Source: Halobacillus alkaliphilus
GTDB taxonomy: Bacteria; Bacillota; Bacilli; Bacillales; Halobacillaceae
Direction of reading: 5' to 3'
NCBI RefSeq assembly: GCF_900113125.1
Contig: NZ_FOOG01000011.1
Coordinates: 1 to 32,801 of the forward strand
Length of the DNA stretch: 32,801 nt
The translations under genes were made by a program, and so were the position numbers. Positions within the stretch are counted from its first letter, which is position 1; the number at the start of each line of letters is the position of its first letter. Positions 12,620 through 21,440 of this stretch are shown in pieces. The notes below the pieces were generated by a model, which was not told the DNA's origin, ran no database searches, and saw nothing but the letters and a program-made list of their open reading frames with translations.

Positions 12620-12762
12620 AGGGGCTAGGCGAAAACACACAGGGAGCGGTAACGACCGAGGAGACTTGTCAGTAAAGGGGAGGTTCGACTAAGATCGCCA
12701 CGTCCTGTGGCAACGTCGAACGACCCTGCGTCGTGCAGGGCCGGAAAGCGAGCCATTCCCCG
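12620..12762. repeat. Composite repeat: element B nested in element A
   Basis: The left part (GGGGCTAGGCG, CAGGGAGCGG, CGACCGAGGAG) and the right part (GGAAAGCGAGCCATTCCCC, 12743-12761) match element A seen at 239-347. Between them at 12683-12742 sits a copy of element B: TTCGAC/GTCGAA outer stem, GCCAC/GTGGC inner stem, CCCTGC/GCAGGG third stem. The ORFs that can be drawn here on both strands merely translate the repeat. Confidence 0.7.
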
Positions 12763-12997
12763 GAGCTCCTTTTTCCACACAATATCTCGAAACTTAGTCT
12801 TCCACATTCCGCCCTGCAGGGTCAGAACTTTCTTATTAAAGTTAACAATAACGTTAATAACGTTTAATGCTTCCGTTGCAAAAGTTATCGTTAACCTGCC
12901 TGGATCTATGGGAAGGTTTAATATTAGGAAGAGCGGTGCACGCTAAGACAGCCGGAGAGCATTTATGTTAAGATAAGAAGGGTAAAAATAGCGCACG
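12763..12997. other. Intergenic region with a palindrome cluster upstream of gatC
   Basis: No gene is visible. The notable content is GTTAACAATAAC (12841-12852) facing the near-complement GTTATCGTTAAC (12884-12895), enclosing the perfect odd palindrome AACGTTAATAACGTT (12850-12864). The same 15-mer occurs at 11021-11035 in the first codons of putP. Confidence 0.5.
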
Positions 12998-13027
12998 TTG
13001 ATTCATAAGCCGTATATTTGGTATGAT
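12998..13027 (+). promoter_or_regulatory. Sigma-A-type promoter of gatCAB
   Basis: TTGATT (12998-13003) and TATGAT (13022-13027) with an 18-base spacer, 35 bases upstream of the gatC start. Confidence 0.65.
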
Positions 13028-13062
13028 CATATATTATGTGAGATCGAAATGGAGGTCGCATT

Positions 13063-13353
13063 ATGTCAAGAATTAGTAAAGACGAAGTGAAGCACGTAGC
13101 CAACCTGGCACGCCTTGCTATTACAGAAGACGAAGCCGATACATTCACTAAGCAGCTCGATGATATTATTACGTACGCCGAGCAGCTGAATGAACTCGAC
13201 ACAGAGGGAGTAGCTCCTACCACCCACGTACTGGATCTGAAGAATGTCTTACGTAAAGACGAGCCAAAAGAATGGCTGAACAAAGAAGATGTACTGAATA
13301 ACGCACCCGAGCACAAAGATGGACAATTCAAAGTGCCATCGGTACTGGAATAG
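13063..13353 (+). CDS. gatC: Asp/Glu-tRNA amidotransferase subunit C
   Basis: GatC is the small subunit that clamps GatA to GatB in the enzyme converting Glu-tRNA(Gln) (and Asp-tRNA(Asn)) to the amidated form. The 96-residue protein begins with the family pattern [15 protein letters not shown] and contains FTKQLDDII and a conserved acidic/proline middle. ATG 13063 has GGAGG at 13051-13055. It is first of the gatCAB operon, with gatA starting 11 bases after it. Confidence 0.95.
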   Translation: MSRISKDEVKHVANLARLAITEDEADTFTKQLDDIITYAEQLNELDTEGVAPTTHVLDLKNVLRKDEPKEWLNKEDVLNNAPEHKDGQFKVPSVLE

Positions 13354-13364
13354 GAGGTTTGATC

Positions 13365-14837
13365 ATGTCTCTATTTGACTATACATTACGTGAGCTTCAA
13401 GAGAAGCTACATAATCAGGAAATCCGAGTAACGGATCTTGTAGATGAGTCGTATAAACGAATTGAAGAGGTAGACGGGCAAGTGAAGGCTTTCTTAACGC
13501 TAAATGAAGAAGCCGCCCGCGCCCAGGCTGCAGAACTCGATCAGCAGCGAGGCGACAGCACCGCTAAACTGTTCGGTCTGCCGATCGGTGTGAAGGACAA
13601 CATCGTAACCAAAGGTCTCCGTACAACGGCCGGAAGCCAGATTCTAAGTAATTTTAACGACCCATTGTACGATGCTACGGTCGTAAATAAATTGAATGAC
13701 GCGAAGTCCATTACCATTGGTAAACTCAACATGGACGAGTTTGCTATGGGTTCTTCTAATGAGAACTCAAGCTATGACGCCGTCCGCAACCCTTGGAATA
13801 CGGATTATGTTCCAGGCGGTTCAAGTGGTGGTTCAGCAGCCGCCGTTGCAGCTGGTGAAGTTCCTTATTCACTCGGTTCCGATACCGGCGGGTCTATCCG
13901 TCAGCCAGCCGCTTACTGCGGAGTTGTCGGTTTGAAACCAACATATGGTCGTGTCTCCCGTTTCGGTTTAGTCGCTTTTGCTTCCTCTTTGGATCAAATT
14001 GGTCCAATTACACGCAATGTGGAAGACAATGCGTTCTTGCTTGAAACCATTGCTGGACACGACAACATGGATTCAACTTCAGCGAACGTTGAGGTTCCAA
14101 ACTACAGTGAAGCTCTTACAGGCGACGTCAAAGGACTGAAAATCGCTGTACCAAAAGAATACCTAAGTGAAGGTGTTTCTTCTGAAGTGAAGGAAGCCGT
14201 CCAGGCCGCTCTTCAGAAATATGAAGAACTTGGAGCAACATGGGAAGAAGTATCTCTTCCGCACTCCAAATACGCTCTATCCACGTACTACTTGATCGCA
14301 TCATCTGAAGCTTCCGCCAACCTGGCCCGTTTTGACGGCGTCCGTTACGGCAAGCGCGCAGAAGATGCAGAGACGATGCTTGATATGTTCAAGCGCTCCC
14401 GTGCTGAAGGCTTCGGTGACGAAGTGAAGCGCCGGATTATGCTTGGAACGTTCGCGCTAAGCTCAGGTTACTATGACGCTTATTATAAAAAAGCTCAGCA
14501 GGTCCGTACGCTGATCAAGAATGATTTTGAAAAAGTGTTCGCAGATTACGACGTGATTATCGGGCCTACGACACCTACACCAGCCTTTAAAATAGGTGAT
14601 AAAGTCGATGATCCGATGACGATGTATGCGAACGATATCCTGACCATCCCTGTGAATTTGGCAGGCGTTCCAGGTATTTCGATTCCATGCGGCTTCTCCT
14701 CTAATGGTCTTCCGATCGGTCTGCAAATCATCGGAAACCACTTTGATGAAAGCAGCGTGTATCGTACCGCTCATGCCTTCGAACAGGCTACTGAATTCCA
14801 TAAACAACGCCCGTCCCTTGGAGGTGCGCGCTCATGA
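13365..14837 (+). CDS. gatA: Asp/Glu-tRNA amidotransferase subunit A
   Basis: GatA is the amidase subunit that frees ammonia from glutamine for the tRNA-bound substrate. The Ser-cis-Ser-Lys triad of the amidase signature family is visible: K77 in GVKDN, S153 in GGSSGG, and nucleophile S177 in GSDTGGS. Length (490 aa) is normal. ATG 13365 is taken over the upstream in-frame TTG because AGGAGG at 13352-13357 is spaced for it. The stop overlaps the gatB start by four bases (ATGA), giving coupled translation. Confidence 0.97.
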   Translation: MSLFDYTLRELQEKLHNQEIRVTDLVDESYKRIEEVDGQVKAFLTLNEEAARAQAAELDQQRGDSTAKLFGLPIGVKDNIVTKGLRTTAGSQILSNFNDPLYDATVVNKLNDAKSITIGKLNMDEFAMGSSNENSSYDAVRNPWNTDYVPGGSSGGSAAAVAAGEVPYSLGSDTGGSIRQPAAYCGVVGLKPTYGRVSRFGLVAFASSLDQIGPITRNVEDNAFLLETIAGHDNMDSTSANVEVPNYSEALTGDVKGLKIAVPKEYLSEGVSSEVKEAVQAALQKYEELGATWEEVSLPHSKYALSTYYLIASSEASANLARFDGVRYGKRAEDAETMLDMFKRSRAEGFGDEVKRRIMLGTFALSSGYYDAYYKKAQQVRTLIKNDFEKVFADYDVIIGPTTPTPAFKIGDKVDDPMTMYANDILTIPVNLAGVPGISIPCGFSSNGLPIGLQIIGNHFDESSVYRTAHAFEQATEFHKQRPSLGGARS

Positions 14838-16264
14838 ATTTTGAAACAATAATTGGACTAGAGGTCCACGTTGAATTAAAAACGGCATCTAAAATTTTCA
14901 GCCCGTCCCCGAATATGTTCGGAGATGAGCCGAATACGAACGTAAACCCGATTGACCTTGGGTACCCAGGTGTATTGCCTGTATTGAACGAGGAAGCCGT
15001 CAATTATGCGATGAAAGCAGCAATGGCTCTGAATTGTGATATCGCGACAGACACGAAATTCGATCGTAAAAACTATTTCTATCCGGATAACCCGAAAGCT
15101 TATCAGATTTCCCAATTTGATCAGCCAATCGGGGAAAACGGCTATATTGATATTGAAGTGGATGGCAAGAAAAAACGCATCGGCATTACGCGCCTTCACA
15201 TGGAGGAAGATGCCGGTAAGCTGACCCACAGTGATGATGGTTACTCCCTTGTGGACTATAACCGTCAGGGTACACCGCTTGTCGAAATCGTATCCGAGCC
15301 GGACATCCGTTCACCGAAGGAAGCCTATGCGTATCTGGAAGCTTTGAAAAATATCATCCAGTACACCGGCGTTTCCGATTGTAAAATGGAAGAAGGTTCG
15401 CTTCGTTGTGACGCCAACCTGTCGATCCGTCCGATCGGTCAGGAAGAGTTTGGTGTGAAGACCGAGCTTAAAAACTTGAACTCCTTCTCTTTCGTCCAAA
15501 AAGGACTTGAATTTGAAGAAGTTCGCCAGCAGAAGGAACTGCTTTCTGGCGGAGAGATTCTTCAGGAAACACGCCGCTATGATGAGCAGACAAAAGAAAC
15601 TGTTCTGATGCGTGTCAAAGAAGGTTCTGACGACTACCGTTACTTCCCGGAGCCAGACCTTGTCCCTCTTCATATTGATGAAGCTTGGAAGCAGCGCATT
15701 TTCGATCAGATCCCTGAGCTTCCAGCTGCCCGTAAGAAGCGTTATATCGAAGAACTGGATCTTCCGGAATACGATGCGATGGTGCTTACCAATAACAAAG
15801 AACTATCCGACTTCTTTGAAGAAACCATTGCTGAGGGAGCCGATATCAAGCAAGCATCCAACTGGCTGATGGGTGAAGTTTCCGCTTATATGAACAAGAA
15901 CTATAAAGAACTTCACGAACTCGCCCTTACACCAGCTTCCCTTGCGAAGATGATCAAACTGATCGAAGACGGCACGATTTCGTCTAAGATTGCGAAGAAA
16001 GTCTTCAGCGAACTGGTTGAAAAAGGCGGCGATCCAGAGAAAATTGTTAAAGATAAAGGACTTGTCCAGATTTCTGATGAAGGTCAGCTGACCGAAATCG
16101 TAACGACCATTCTGGATAACAATCCGCAGTCCATTGAGGACTATAAGAACGGTAAAGACAAAGCGCTCGGATTCCTTGTCGGTCAAGTAATGAAAGAAAC
16201 CAAAGGTCAGGCTAACCCACCGATGGTAAACAAAATTATTTTGGCTGAAATGGAGAAGCGTTAA
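14834..16264 (+). CDS. gatB: Asp/Glu-tRNA amidotransferase subunit B
   Basis: GatB binds the mischarged tRNA and phosphorylates the carboxylate before amidation. The 476-residue protein opens with the family signature [13 protein letters not shown] and has the kinase-domain stretch [12 protein letters not shown] near residue 124. A C-terminal YqeY-like tail domain runs from about residue 330, ending with the Asn-rich [15 protein letters not shown] segment. Start ATG 14834 overlaps the gatA stop. An inverted repeat with a 14-bp stem follows the stop codon. Confidence 0.97.
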   Translation: MNFETIIGLEVHVELKTASKIFSPSPNMFGDEPNTNVNPIDLGYPGVLPVLNEEAVNYAMKAAMALNCDIATDTKFDRKNYFYPDNPKAYQISQFDQPIGENGYIDIEVDGKKKRIGITRLHMEEDAGKLTHSDDGYSLVDYNRQGTPLVEIVSEPDIRSPKEAYAYLEALKNIIQYTGVSDCKMEEGSLRCDANLSIRPIGQEEFGVKTELKNLNSFSFVQKGLEFEEVRQQKELLSGGEILQETRRYDEQTKETVLMRVKEGSDDYRYFPEPDLVPLHIDEAWKQRIFDQIPELPAARKKRYIEELDLPEYDAMVLTNNKELSDFFEETIAEGADIKQASNWLMGEVSAYMNKNYKELHELALTPASLAKMIKLIEDGTISSKIAKKVFSELVEKGGDPEKIVKDKGLVQISDEGQLTEIVTTILDNNPQSIEDYKNGKDKALGFLVGQVMKETKGQANPPMVNKIILAEMEKR

Positions 16265-16281
16265 AGCCTGCCATAGGTTAA

Positions 16282-16317
16282 ACGAAAGCACGCACGGCGA
16301 TTGGTGCGTGCTTTCGT
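16282..16317. terminator. Strong hairpin after gatB, probable terminator without a T-run
   Basis: A perfect stem of 14 bp (16282-16295 with 16304-16317) around an eight-base loop. It is followed by TATGG, not T residues, so termination may be weak or the hairpin may instead protect the 3' end of the mRNA. Confidence 0.6.
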
Positions 16318-16419
16318 ATGGATGAGGAAAACCCATCATATACTATAAAAAGTGTTTTCAAATTCAGGAAAAAGAGCTATGATGTTCTATGGAACAAGCC
16401 TGGATGAGGGGGTCATACC

Positions 16420-17334
16420 ATGAAACGTGCTCGAATAATCTATAACCCGACCTCTGGGAGAGAAGTCATTCGTAAGGTCCTCCCTGATATTCTGCAGCGG
16501 TTTGAGCAAACCGGCTACGAAACATCAACACATGCAACCACCTGTGCCGGAGATGCGATCGAAGCTGCAAAATATGCTGTAGATCGGGAGTTTGATGTAG
16601 TCGTTGCTGCAGGCGGGGATGGAACGATTAATGAAGTCATTAACGGTATTGCCGAACAGGACCACAAACCGAAGCTCGGCGTCATTCCAGTCGGGACAAC
16701 CAATGATTTTGCACGTGCATTAAATATACCAAGGAACATTCATAAAGCCGTCGATATCATTTTGGAAGAGCATACTCAGCCGCTGGATATCGGCCGCGTG
16801 AACGGCCATTACTTCATGAACATTGCCGGGGGAGGAAAGATCACTGAAATTTCCTATGAAGTCCCTAGCAAGCTGAAAACGATGATCGGACAGCTGGCCT
16901 ATTATTTAAAAGGAATTGAAATGCTGCCATCGATCCGTCCGACACGCGTTGAAATAGAGTATGACGGGAAATGGTACGAAGGAGAGATCATGTTATTTCT
17001 CGTTTCTAATACCAATTCCGTAGGCGGTCTGGAGAAACTGGCTCCATCGGCCCGTATGGATGATGGTTTGTTTGACTTAATGATTATTGAAAAAATGAAC
17101 ATTGCCGAATTCGTCCGTCTCGCCACACTCGCTATTCAAGGCAACCACTTGAACCATCCGAAGTTCATTCACACTACCGCGAGCCGTGTGAAGGTGAAGA
17201 CGGATGAGAAAATGCAGTTGAACATTGATGGTGAATTCGGCGGCATGATGCCGGGAGAATTTGTGAATCTATACCGTCACCTGGAGTTCTTCTTACCGAA
17301 GGATAAATTTCCAGGTGAATTAGAAGAATCTTGA
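16420..17334 (+). CDS. dgkB: Diacylglycerol/lipid kinase, DgkB (YerQ) type
   Basis: Soluble diacylglycerol kinases of this family phosphorylate diacylglycerol left from lipoteichoic acid synthesis, returning phosphatidic acid to phospholipid synthesis. The 304-residue protein has NPTSGRE at the N-terminus, the nucleotide-binding GGDGTINEVING near residue 66, PVGTTNDFARAL near residue 88, and a C-terminal beta-sandwich with NIDGEFGG. The start has GAGGGGG upstream at 16404-16410. The place between gatB and an RlmCD gene matches dgkB of B. subtilis. A related lipid kinase function cannot be excluded. Confidence 0.9.
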   Translation: MKRARIIYNPTSGREVIRKVLPDILQRFEQTGYETSTHATTCAGDAIEAAKYAVDREFDVVVAAGGDGTINEVINGIAEQDHKPKLGVIPVGTTNDFARALNIPRNIHKAVDIILEEHTQPLDIGRVNGHYFMNIAGGGKITEISYEVPSKLKTMIGQLAYYLKGIEMLPSIRPTRVEIEYDGKWYEGEIMLFLVSNTNSVGGLEKLAPSARMDDGLFDLMIIEKMNIAEFVRLATLAIQGNHLNHPKFIHTTASRVKVKTDEKMQLNIDGEFGGMMPGEFVNLYRHLEFFLPKDKFPGELEES

Positions 17335-17336
17335 AG

Positions 17337-17369
17337 CGCTGCTGTCCCTATCCGGGGCAGCGGCGTTTT
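17337..17369 (+). terminator. Terminator of dgkB
   Basis: A 12-bp stem (17337-17348 with 17354-17365, two G-T pairs) and a five-base loop are followed by four T. Confidence 0.85.
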
Positions 17370-17373
17370 CTAA

Positions 17374-17387
17374 TGTTTCATGAAACA
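17374..17387. promoter_or_regulatory. Perfect 14-bp palindrome upstream of rlmD
   Basis: TGTTTCATGAAACA lies directly after the dgkB terminator and just upstream of a weak -10-like GATAAA near 17399. It could be an operator. It equals the common parS sequence with its central CG removed. Confidence 0.4.
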
Positions 17388-17441
17388 CTAGGATTTGTGA
17401 TAAACTACGAACACAGAGTCTAAGTAGAAAAGGACGGATGA

Positions 17442-18824
17442 ATGATGGCGAAACCAAAGCCGCCCGTACAGAAAAACCAGACCATACACCTGACGTTTGA
17501 AGATTTAACCCATGAAGGCAATGGGGTAGGGAAAGTGGATGGCTATCCGCTCTTCGTACCTTATGGTCTTCCCGGGGAAGAAGCCGAAGTAAAAGTCGTC
17601 AAAGTGAAAAAGAACTTCGGCTTTGGAAAGCTCTTGAATGTAAAAGAAGAAAGCGAAGACCGTGTTGAGCCGCCATGTGACGTGTATTACCAATGCGGCG
17701 GCTGCCAGCTGCAGCACATGAGCTATAGCATGCAGCTTGAGATGAAACACAATCAGGTGAAAAACGCGATGAAGAAAATCGGCCACCTTGAGCACGTGCC
17801 TGTCCACGAAACGATCGGAATGGCAGATCCGTGGCGCTATCGTAATAAAATTCAAATTCCAGTCGGACAAAAAGAAGACGGCCAGCTTATGACCGGCTTT
17901 TACCAGAAACGCAGCCACAACATTATCGATATGGACACGTGTATCATTCAGGATGAGCTGAACGACCGCATGGTGGAAACTGTAAGGCGTATTGCCACGG
18001 AACTAGGGATCTCAGCTTATGACGAGGACACCCACCGCGGCACGCTGCGTCATATTATGGTCCGCACCGGGCAGACAACAAAAGATATTATGATTGTGCT
18101 CGTAACGAAAACAAAGAACCTGCCTGAACAGGACAAGCTGATTGATGAAATCCGCGACGCCTTCCCAAGCGTGAAGTCAATCGTGCATAACGTGAACAAC
18201 CAGAAGACAAATGTGATTCTCGGCAAAGAAACAAAAGTCATCTGGGGTGACGAATACATCTATGATATGATCGGCGATATTAAATTCATGATCTCACCAA
18301 AATCGTTCTATCAGGTCAACCCGACCCAAACGAAGAACCTTTATGACAAAGCGCTCGAATACGCTGACCTTCGTGGCGGCGAAACCGTTATTGACGCCTA
18401 CTGCGGCATCGGCACGATTTCTCTTTTCCTCGCACAAAAGGCGAAGAAGGTGTACGGAGTCGAAATCGTTCCCGAAGCCGTCACCGACGCGAAGAAAAAT
18501 GCCCGTCTGAACAAAATGGACAACGCCGAATTTTACGTCGGCCAAGCCGAAGAGCTGATGCCATGGTGGCGCAACCAGGGTCTTCGCCCGGACGTGATTG
18601 TCGTCGATCCACCGCGTAAAGGCTGTGATGAAGAACTGCTTAAAGCCATGCTTGATATGGAACCGGAGCGTATTGTCTATGTATCGTGTAATCCTTCGAC
18701 GCTCGCGCGTGATTTACGTGTACTTGAGGATGGGGGATATGCGACGCAGGAGGTTCAGCCGGTGGATATGTTCCCGCAGACTAGTCACGTGGAGTGCGTC
18801 TCTCTGCTGACAAGAAAATATTGA
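17442..18824 (+). CDS. rlmD: 23S rRNA (uracil-5-)-methyltransferase, RlmCD/RumA type
   Basis: This enzyme uses SAM to make 5-methyluridine in 23S rRNA; the B. subtilis homologue RlmCD modifies both U747 and U1939. The 460-residue protein has an N-terminal TRAM domain, an iron-sulfur cysteine cluster (C, then CGGC near residues 78-90, and a later TCI cysteine), the SAM motif [21 protein letters not shown], and the catalytic cysteine in [14 protein letters not shown] 17442 or 17445 may be the start; AGGACGG lies just upstream. The older annotation trmA is a paralogue and does not fit the CGGC cluster. The stop region begins TTGAATAGG, which pairs with CCTATTCAA at 18912-18920. Confidence 0.93.
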   Translation: MMAKPKPPVQKNQTIHLTFEDLTHEGNGVGKVDGYPLFVPYGLPGEEAEVKVVKVKKNFGFGKLLNVKEESEDRVEPPCDVYYQCGGCQLQHMSYSMQLEMKHNQVKNAMKKIGHLEHVPVHETIGMADPWRYRNKIQIPVGQKEDGQLMTGFYQKRSHNIIDMDTCIIQDELNDRMVETVRRIATELGISAYDEDTHRGTLRHIMVRTGQTTKDIMIVLVTKTKNLPEQDKLIDEIRDAFPSVKSIVHNVNNQKTNVILGKETKVIWGDEYIYDMIGDIKFMISPKSFYQVNPTQTKNLYDKALEYADLRGGETVIDAYCGIGTISLFLAQKAKKVYGVEIVPEAVTDAKKNARLNKMDNAEFYVGQAEELMPWWRNQGLRPDVIVVDPPRKGCDEELLKAMLDMEPERIVYVSCNPSTLARDLRVLEDGGYATQEVQPVDMFPQTSHVECVSLLTRKY

Positions 18825-19087
18825 ATAGGATCAAGGGTTTGAGCCTATACTCAATCAGATAGTTTCGTGTGTTTTTAGTCGGTGGAAACAGAAATAGTAC
18901 TTTCTGATAACCTATTCAAAGTGCGTTTTGCGAAAATGGTTGGACGATTTAACTAAAGATAAGTTACTGATGGATAGATTGCGTAGTAAGTTGAATGCTA
19001 TATTAAATGTTAAAAATGAGCTAATATAAAGTAACAGTGTAGACTCTTTAATGAAGCAATGAACTTATTAAGAAGGGGTAGTTGATT

Positions 19088-19492
19088 ATGAAATATTTAG
19101 GATCATGCCTTTGTGGTGAAGTTACTTACGAAGTAGAAGGAGATTTTGAAAATTTTTATCTTTGCCATTGTGGGCGATGTCGCAAAGACACAGGTTCAGC
19201 ACATGCAGCCAATCTATTTTCTTCTACAGCCAAGCTAAGATGGCTGTCTGGTCAAGAAAAATCTAAAACCTTTAATTTTCGTTCAGAAGGGCACATAAAA
19301 AGTTTTTGCACTAATTGTGGATCGGCTTTGCCGAATATACAAATGGATGGGAAATTACTGGTCGTTCCTGCAGGAAGTATTGACGGTGATATAAACATAA
19401 AGCCGCAAGGACATATCTATTATGCAAGCAAAGCAAATTGGGATACTGAGCTTGAGAAAGTACCAAAGTTTGAAGAACTCCCAAATGAATGA
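19088..19492 (+). CDS. GFA-family (CENP-V/GFA fold) zinc protein
   Basis: The family is named after glutathione-dependent formaldehyde-activating enzyme, but most members have unknown substrates. The 134-residue protein shows the conserved zinc ligands: C7 and C9 in CLCGEV, C26, C28 and C31 in CHCGRC, and C74 and C77 in FCTNCGS. ATG 19088 is used rather than an upstream TTG because AAGGGG at 19073-19078 is well placed. Bacilli lack glutathione, so a formaldehyde-glutathione role is unlikely here; another thiol or none is possible. It stands alone, 260 bases from rlmD. That gap has no recognised gene. Confidence 0.85.
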   Translation: MKYLGSCLCGEVTYEVEGDFENFYLCHCGRCRKDTGSAHAANLFSSTAKLRWLSGQEKSKTFNFRSEGHIKSFCTNCGSALPNIQMDGKLLVVPAGSIDGDINIKPQGHIYYASKANWDTELEKVPKFEELPNE

Positions 19493-19575
19493 AAATAAGA
19501 ATCGTTATTCCTCATAAGCGTTTTGTGTTTTGATAACAATTGATAAGAGATCATCAAGAGAACCTGACACTTTAG

Positions 19576-19694
19576 TTTCAATGGGGGGATTGGAAATAAG
19601 CGTTCACCCCTGCAGACGTTGAAATTTTAAAATTGTATAAGACCATGAACTCACATATGGAGTGTGTGACTTGGCTTGAAAAGAAAGATAAGTA
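19576..19694 (+). pseudogene. Possible frameshifted remnant of a small gene
   Basis: An ATG at 19579 opens a short frame that stops at a TGA after 13 codons. Shifting by one base near 19608 gives a continued frame with plausible coding composition (PADVEILKLYKTM, then ECVTWLEKK) ending in TAA at 19692-19694. I do not recognise the product. It could be chance; the evidence is only codon composition and the joinable frames. Confidence 0.25.
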
Positions 19695-19731
19695 AGGTTC
19701 TAATACGACATTCGCGTGTGGAGGTGCTTGA

Positions 19732-19932
19732 ATGGAAGCGAACAAAAAGTGGTTAGCCATACCTGAAAATGAAAGAAAGCAACTCATAGCAAACGTTTTT
19801 TGCAGCTCCTGTAAGGATGCAGTCACCATCACAGATTTTATCATCGTGGATCATCCTGTGGGTGTGATGCTGGAGGGGAAATGCAAAAACTGTGGAAGTA
19901 AGGCAGTAAGAGTAGTGGAGATAGATGAGTGA
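19732..19932 (+). CDS. Small zinc-ribbon-like protein
   Basis: A 66-residue protein with two CxxC knuckles, C24/C27 (CSSC) and C51/C54 (CKNC), spaced 24 residues apart, the layout of a small zinc ribbon. The N-terminus KKWLAIPENERKQL is helical and charged. GGAGG at 19719-19723 precedes ATG 19732. No enzyme motif is present; such proteins commonly bind nucleic acid or partner proteins, but the function here is unknown. A decayed copy of its 3' half lies at 20495-20581. It ends just before a terminator. Confidence 0.75.
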   Translation: MEANKKWLAIPENERKQLIANVFCSSCKDAVTITDFIIVDHPVGVMLEGKCKNCGSKAVRVVEIDE

Positions 19933-19935
19933 AGG

Positions 19936-19966
19936 AAAAGCAGGGGGAAATCCTCCTGCTTTTTTG
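19936..19966 (+). terminator. Terminator of the zinc-ribbon gene
   Basis: AAAAGCAGG at 19936-19944 pairs with CCTGCTTTT at 19954-19962 with further inner pairing, followed by T residues. Confidence 0.88.
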
Positions 19967-20034
19967 GTATTTGAATTTGAAAACTACTCCTTTAGTTGGA
20001 AACGCTGTCCTAATGCTTCTAAAATAGAATCATG

Positions 20035-20051
20035 TTAGAGTAATACTCTAA
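20035..20051. promoter_or_regulatory. 17-bp palindrome upstream of the DUF2187 gene
   Basis: TTAGAGT and ACTCTAA form perfect 7-base arms around AAT. It is 96 bases upstream of the next start and could be an operator or a short hairpin. No function is shown. Confidence 0.3.
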
Positions 20052-20146
20052 GAAGAATGAGAGCCCTTGATTATGGGTATAGATAAGGGAATCCTTAGCC
20101 TGAATCTTGAAACAAACATTACTTTCACTAGGAAGGGGAATTTCTG

Positions 20147-20434
20147 ATGGCTGATGAAAATTTAAGAAAAAGTTTAGTTGATGCTGCGTTTAAAAAGAGC
20201 AGCTCAGAAGAAGAACAGAAAGTAAAAGAAGAAGACAAAGCAACGGAAGGTGACCTCATTACTTTCCAAAAAGACGGCCAACAGGTTGAAGCTGTCGTAA
20301 CTTCTTCTAAATTACAAAACTCCGTGGTTTGCGACATGACCATAATGGATGATTTCCACGAGCGCAATTTAGACTTTGAAAAAACCGTTGTTGCTCATAT
20401 AAACTACAGCATTAAAGAACGCCGCGACGGGTAA
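20147..20434 (+). CDS. DUF2187 (YkvS-like) small protein
   Basis: The 95-residue protein has a charged, Lys/Glu-rich, probably disordered N-terminal 35 residues followed by a compact beta-rich domain (GDLITFQKDGQQVEAVV, then SVVCDMT and ERNLDFEKTVVAH). This second part matches my memory of DUF2187/YkvS, short proteins with an SH3-like fold and unknown function. AAGGGG at 20133-20138 precedes ATG 20147. The N-terminal extension is longer than in the simplest family members. Confidence 0.7.
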   Translation: MADENLRKSLVDAAFKKSSSEEEQKVKEEDKATEGDLITFQKDGQQVEAVVTSSKLQNSVVCDMTIMDDFHERNLDFEKTVVAHINYSIKERRDG

Positions 20435-20457
20435 GTTCAACAATAGTAATATATAAG

Positions 20458-20495
20458 AAAGAGCATCACACTTATCAAGTGTGATGCTCTTTGAT
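20458..20495 (+). terminator. Terminator of the DUF2187 gene
   Basis: A perfect 16-bp stem (20458-20473 with 20477-20492) and three-base loop, ending in a short T-rich stretch. Confidence 0.9.
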
Positions 20496-20581
20496 TTATT
20501 AGCGACATACTTGAGTGCAAAAACTGTGGAAGTCTTGTAATAAGAGTTGTGGAGATGAATGAAGAAAAAGCAGGGGATTGA
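20495..20581 (+). pseudogene. Decayed partial copy of the zinc-ribbon gene
   Basis: The stretch from 20516 onward encodes CKNCGS, then VIRVVEMNE, and is closely similar in DNA and protein to the 3' part of the intact gene at 19882-19945, including the trailing AAAAGCAGGGG. The first half with the CSSC knuckle is missing and there is no start codon; the frame is closed upstream by TGA at 20492-20494. It begins right after the DUF2187 terminator, so a duplication followed by deletion is likely. Confidence 0.65.
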
Positions 20582-20685
20582 GATTTCTCCAAAAAAGAAA
20601 TCTGAGAAGAATATCTATCAAAATTCATTGACTAGGCAACTAAGCATGTAATAATAGGACTAAAACCATAAGGAGATGAGTGCTC

Positions 20686-21309
20686 ATGCCTCCTGGTCGT
20701 CTTAGTCATGAAGAAATCAAAATCATATTGAGGGCTGCAGATCCAAGCATCGCTGAAGGAGGAAGGACCCTACTTGCCAAGATTCTAAAAGGGTCCAAAG
20801 AAAAGAAAGTTCTGGAACTGAAATTAGATACATGTCCTTCCTATGGATATTATAAGAGTGAAAAACTGGAGGAAGTTAAGAAGAAGATCAACTGGATGAT
20901 TCGTTATGATTACCTCGAATTAGAGAACGTTGGCAAGCTTCCATTGATTGTCTTCACAGAAAGAGGGTGGCTGATTGAGTCTGCTCAACGTGCAGACGAA
21001 TTTATACACCAATGGGAAGAGTGGCTTAGCAGCGGCAAGAAGAATCCGGATATGACCTATTTGAAGGATAGGAACAGGGGAATGATTCTGTTGATGCTTG
21101 AAAAAATAAAAGCATCCGGTAATAAAGATTTTATTCCTTACTTGCAACTATGGGAAAAAGAAGATTACAGAAAAGTTCGTGCGGCTATTGAAGAGACGAT
21201 CAGGGTCCTTGAAGAAAAAGAACCTTTCGATACGACCTGGTTAGAGGAGAGGAATGAGCAGGTTAGGAAAGCGTTGGCAGGTTATTCTTGGTTTGATGTT
21301 TTTCTCTAG
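20686..21309 (+). CDS. RQC-minor-1-like DNA-binding protein
   Basis: The 207-residue protein starts PPGRLSHEEIKIILRAAD and carries AEGGRTLLAKILKGSKEKKVLEL, then CPSYGYYK and a winged-helix-like segment (INWMIRYDYLELE, LPLIVFTERGW) in residues 1-100. I recognise this from memory as the RQC-minor-1 type, a winged-helix domain related to the RecQ C-terminal domain and expected to bind DNA. The C-terminal half is helical and charged, with HEAT-like spacing, unknown in role. AAGGAG at 20670-20675 fits ATG 20686 or GTG 20680. It is not in an operon with a helicase. Confidence 0.7.
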   Translation: MPPGRLSHEEIKIILRAADPSIAEGGRTLLAKILKGSKEKKVLELKLDTCPSYGYYKSEKLEEVKKKINWMIRYDYLELENVGKLPLIVFTERGWLIESAQRADEFIHQWEEWLSSGKKNPDMTYLKDRNRGMILLMLEKIKASGNKDFIPYLQLWEKEDYRKVRAAIEETIRVLEEKEPFDTTWLEERNEQVRKALAGYSWFDVFL

Positions 21310-21388
21310 GTTTGCTAACGTAGACAACTTCTTTTCAAAAGCACAGTTATCTTTGGTCAACTAATTACTATAACAATAGAAATAAACA

Positions 21389-21426
21389 AAAAGAGCGACC
21401 AATGTGGGGCTTTTGGACGCTCTTTT
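21389..21426. terminator. Bidirectional terminator between the RQC-minor-like gene and ykfC
   Basis: AAAAGAGCG (21389-21397) pairs with CGCTCTTTT (21418-21426). T residues follow on both strands, serving the two convergent genes. Confidence 0.85.
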
Positions 21427-21440
21427 CCTGAACCGCTACT

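Noticed and set aside
17374-17387. A parS centromere site
   Set aside because: The central two bases of the 16-bp consensus are missing, which changes half-site spacing, and the site is alone.
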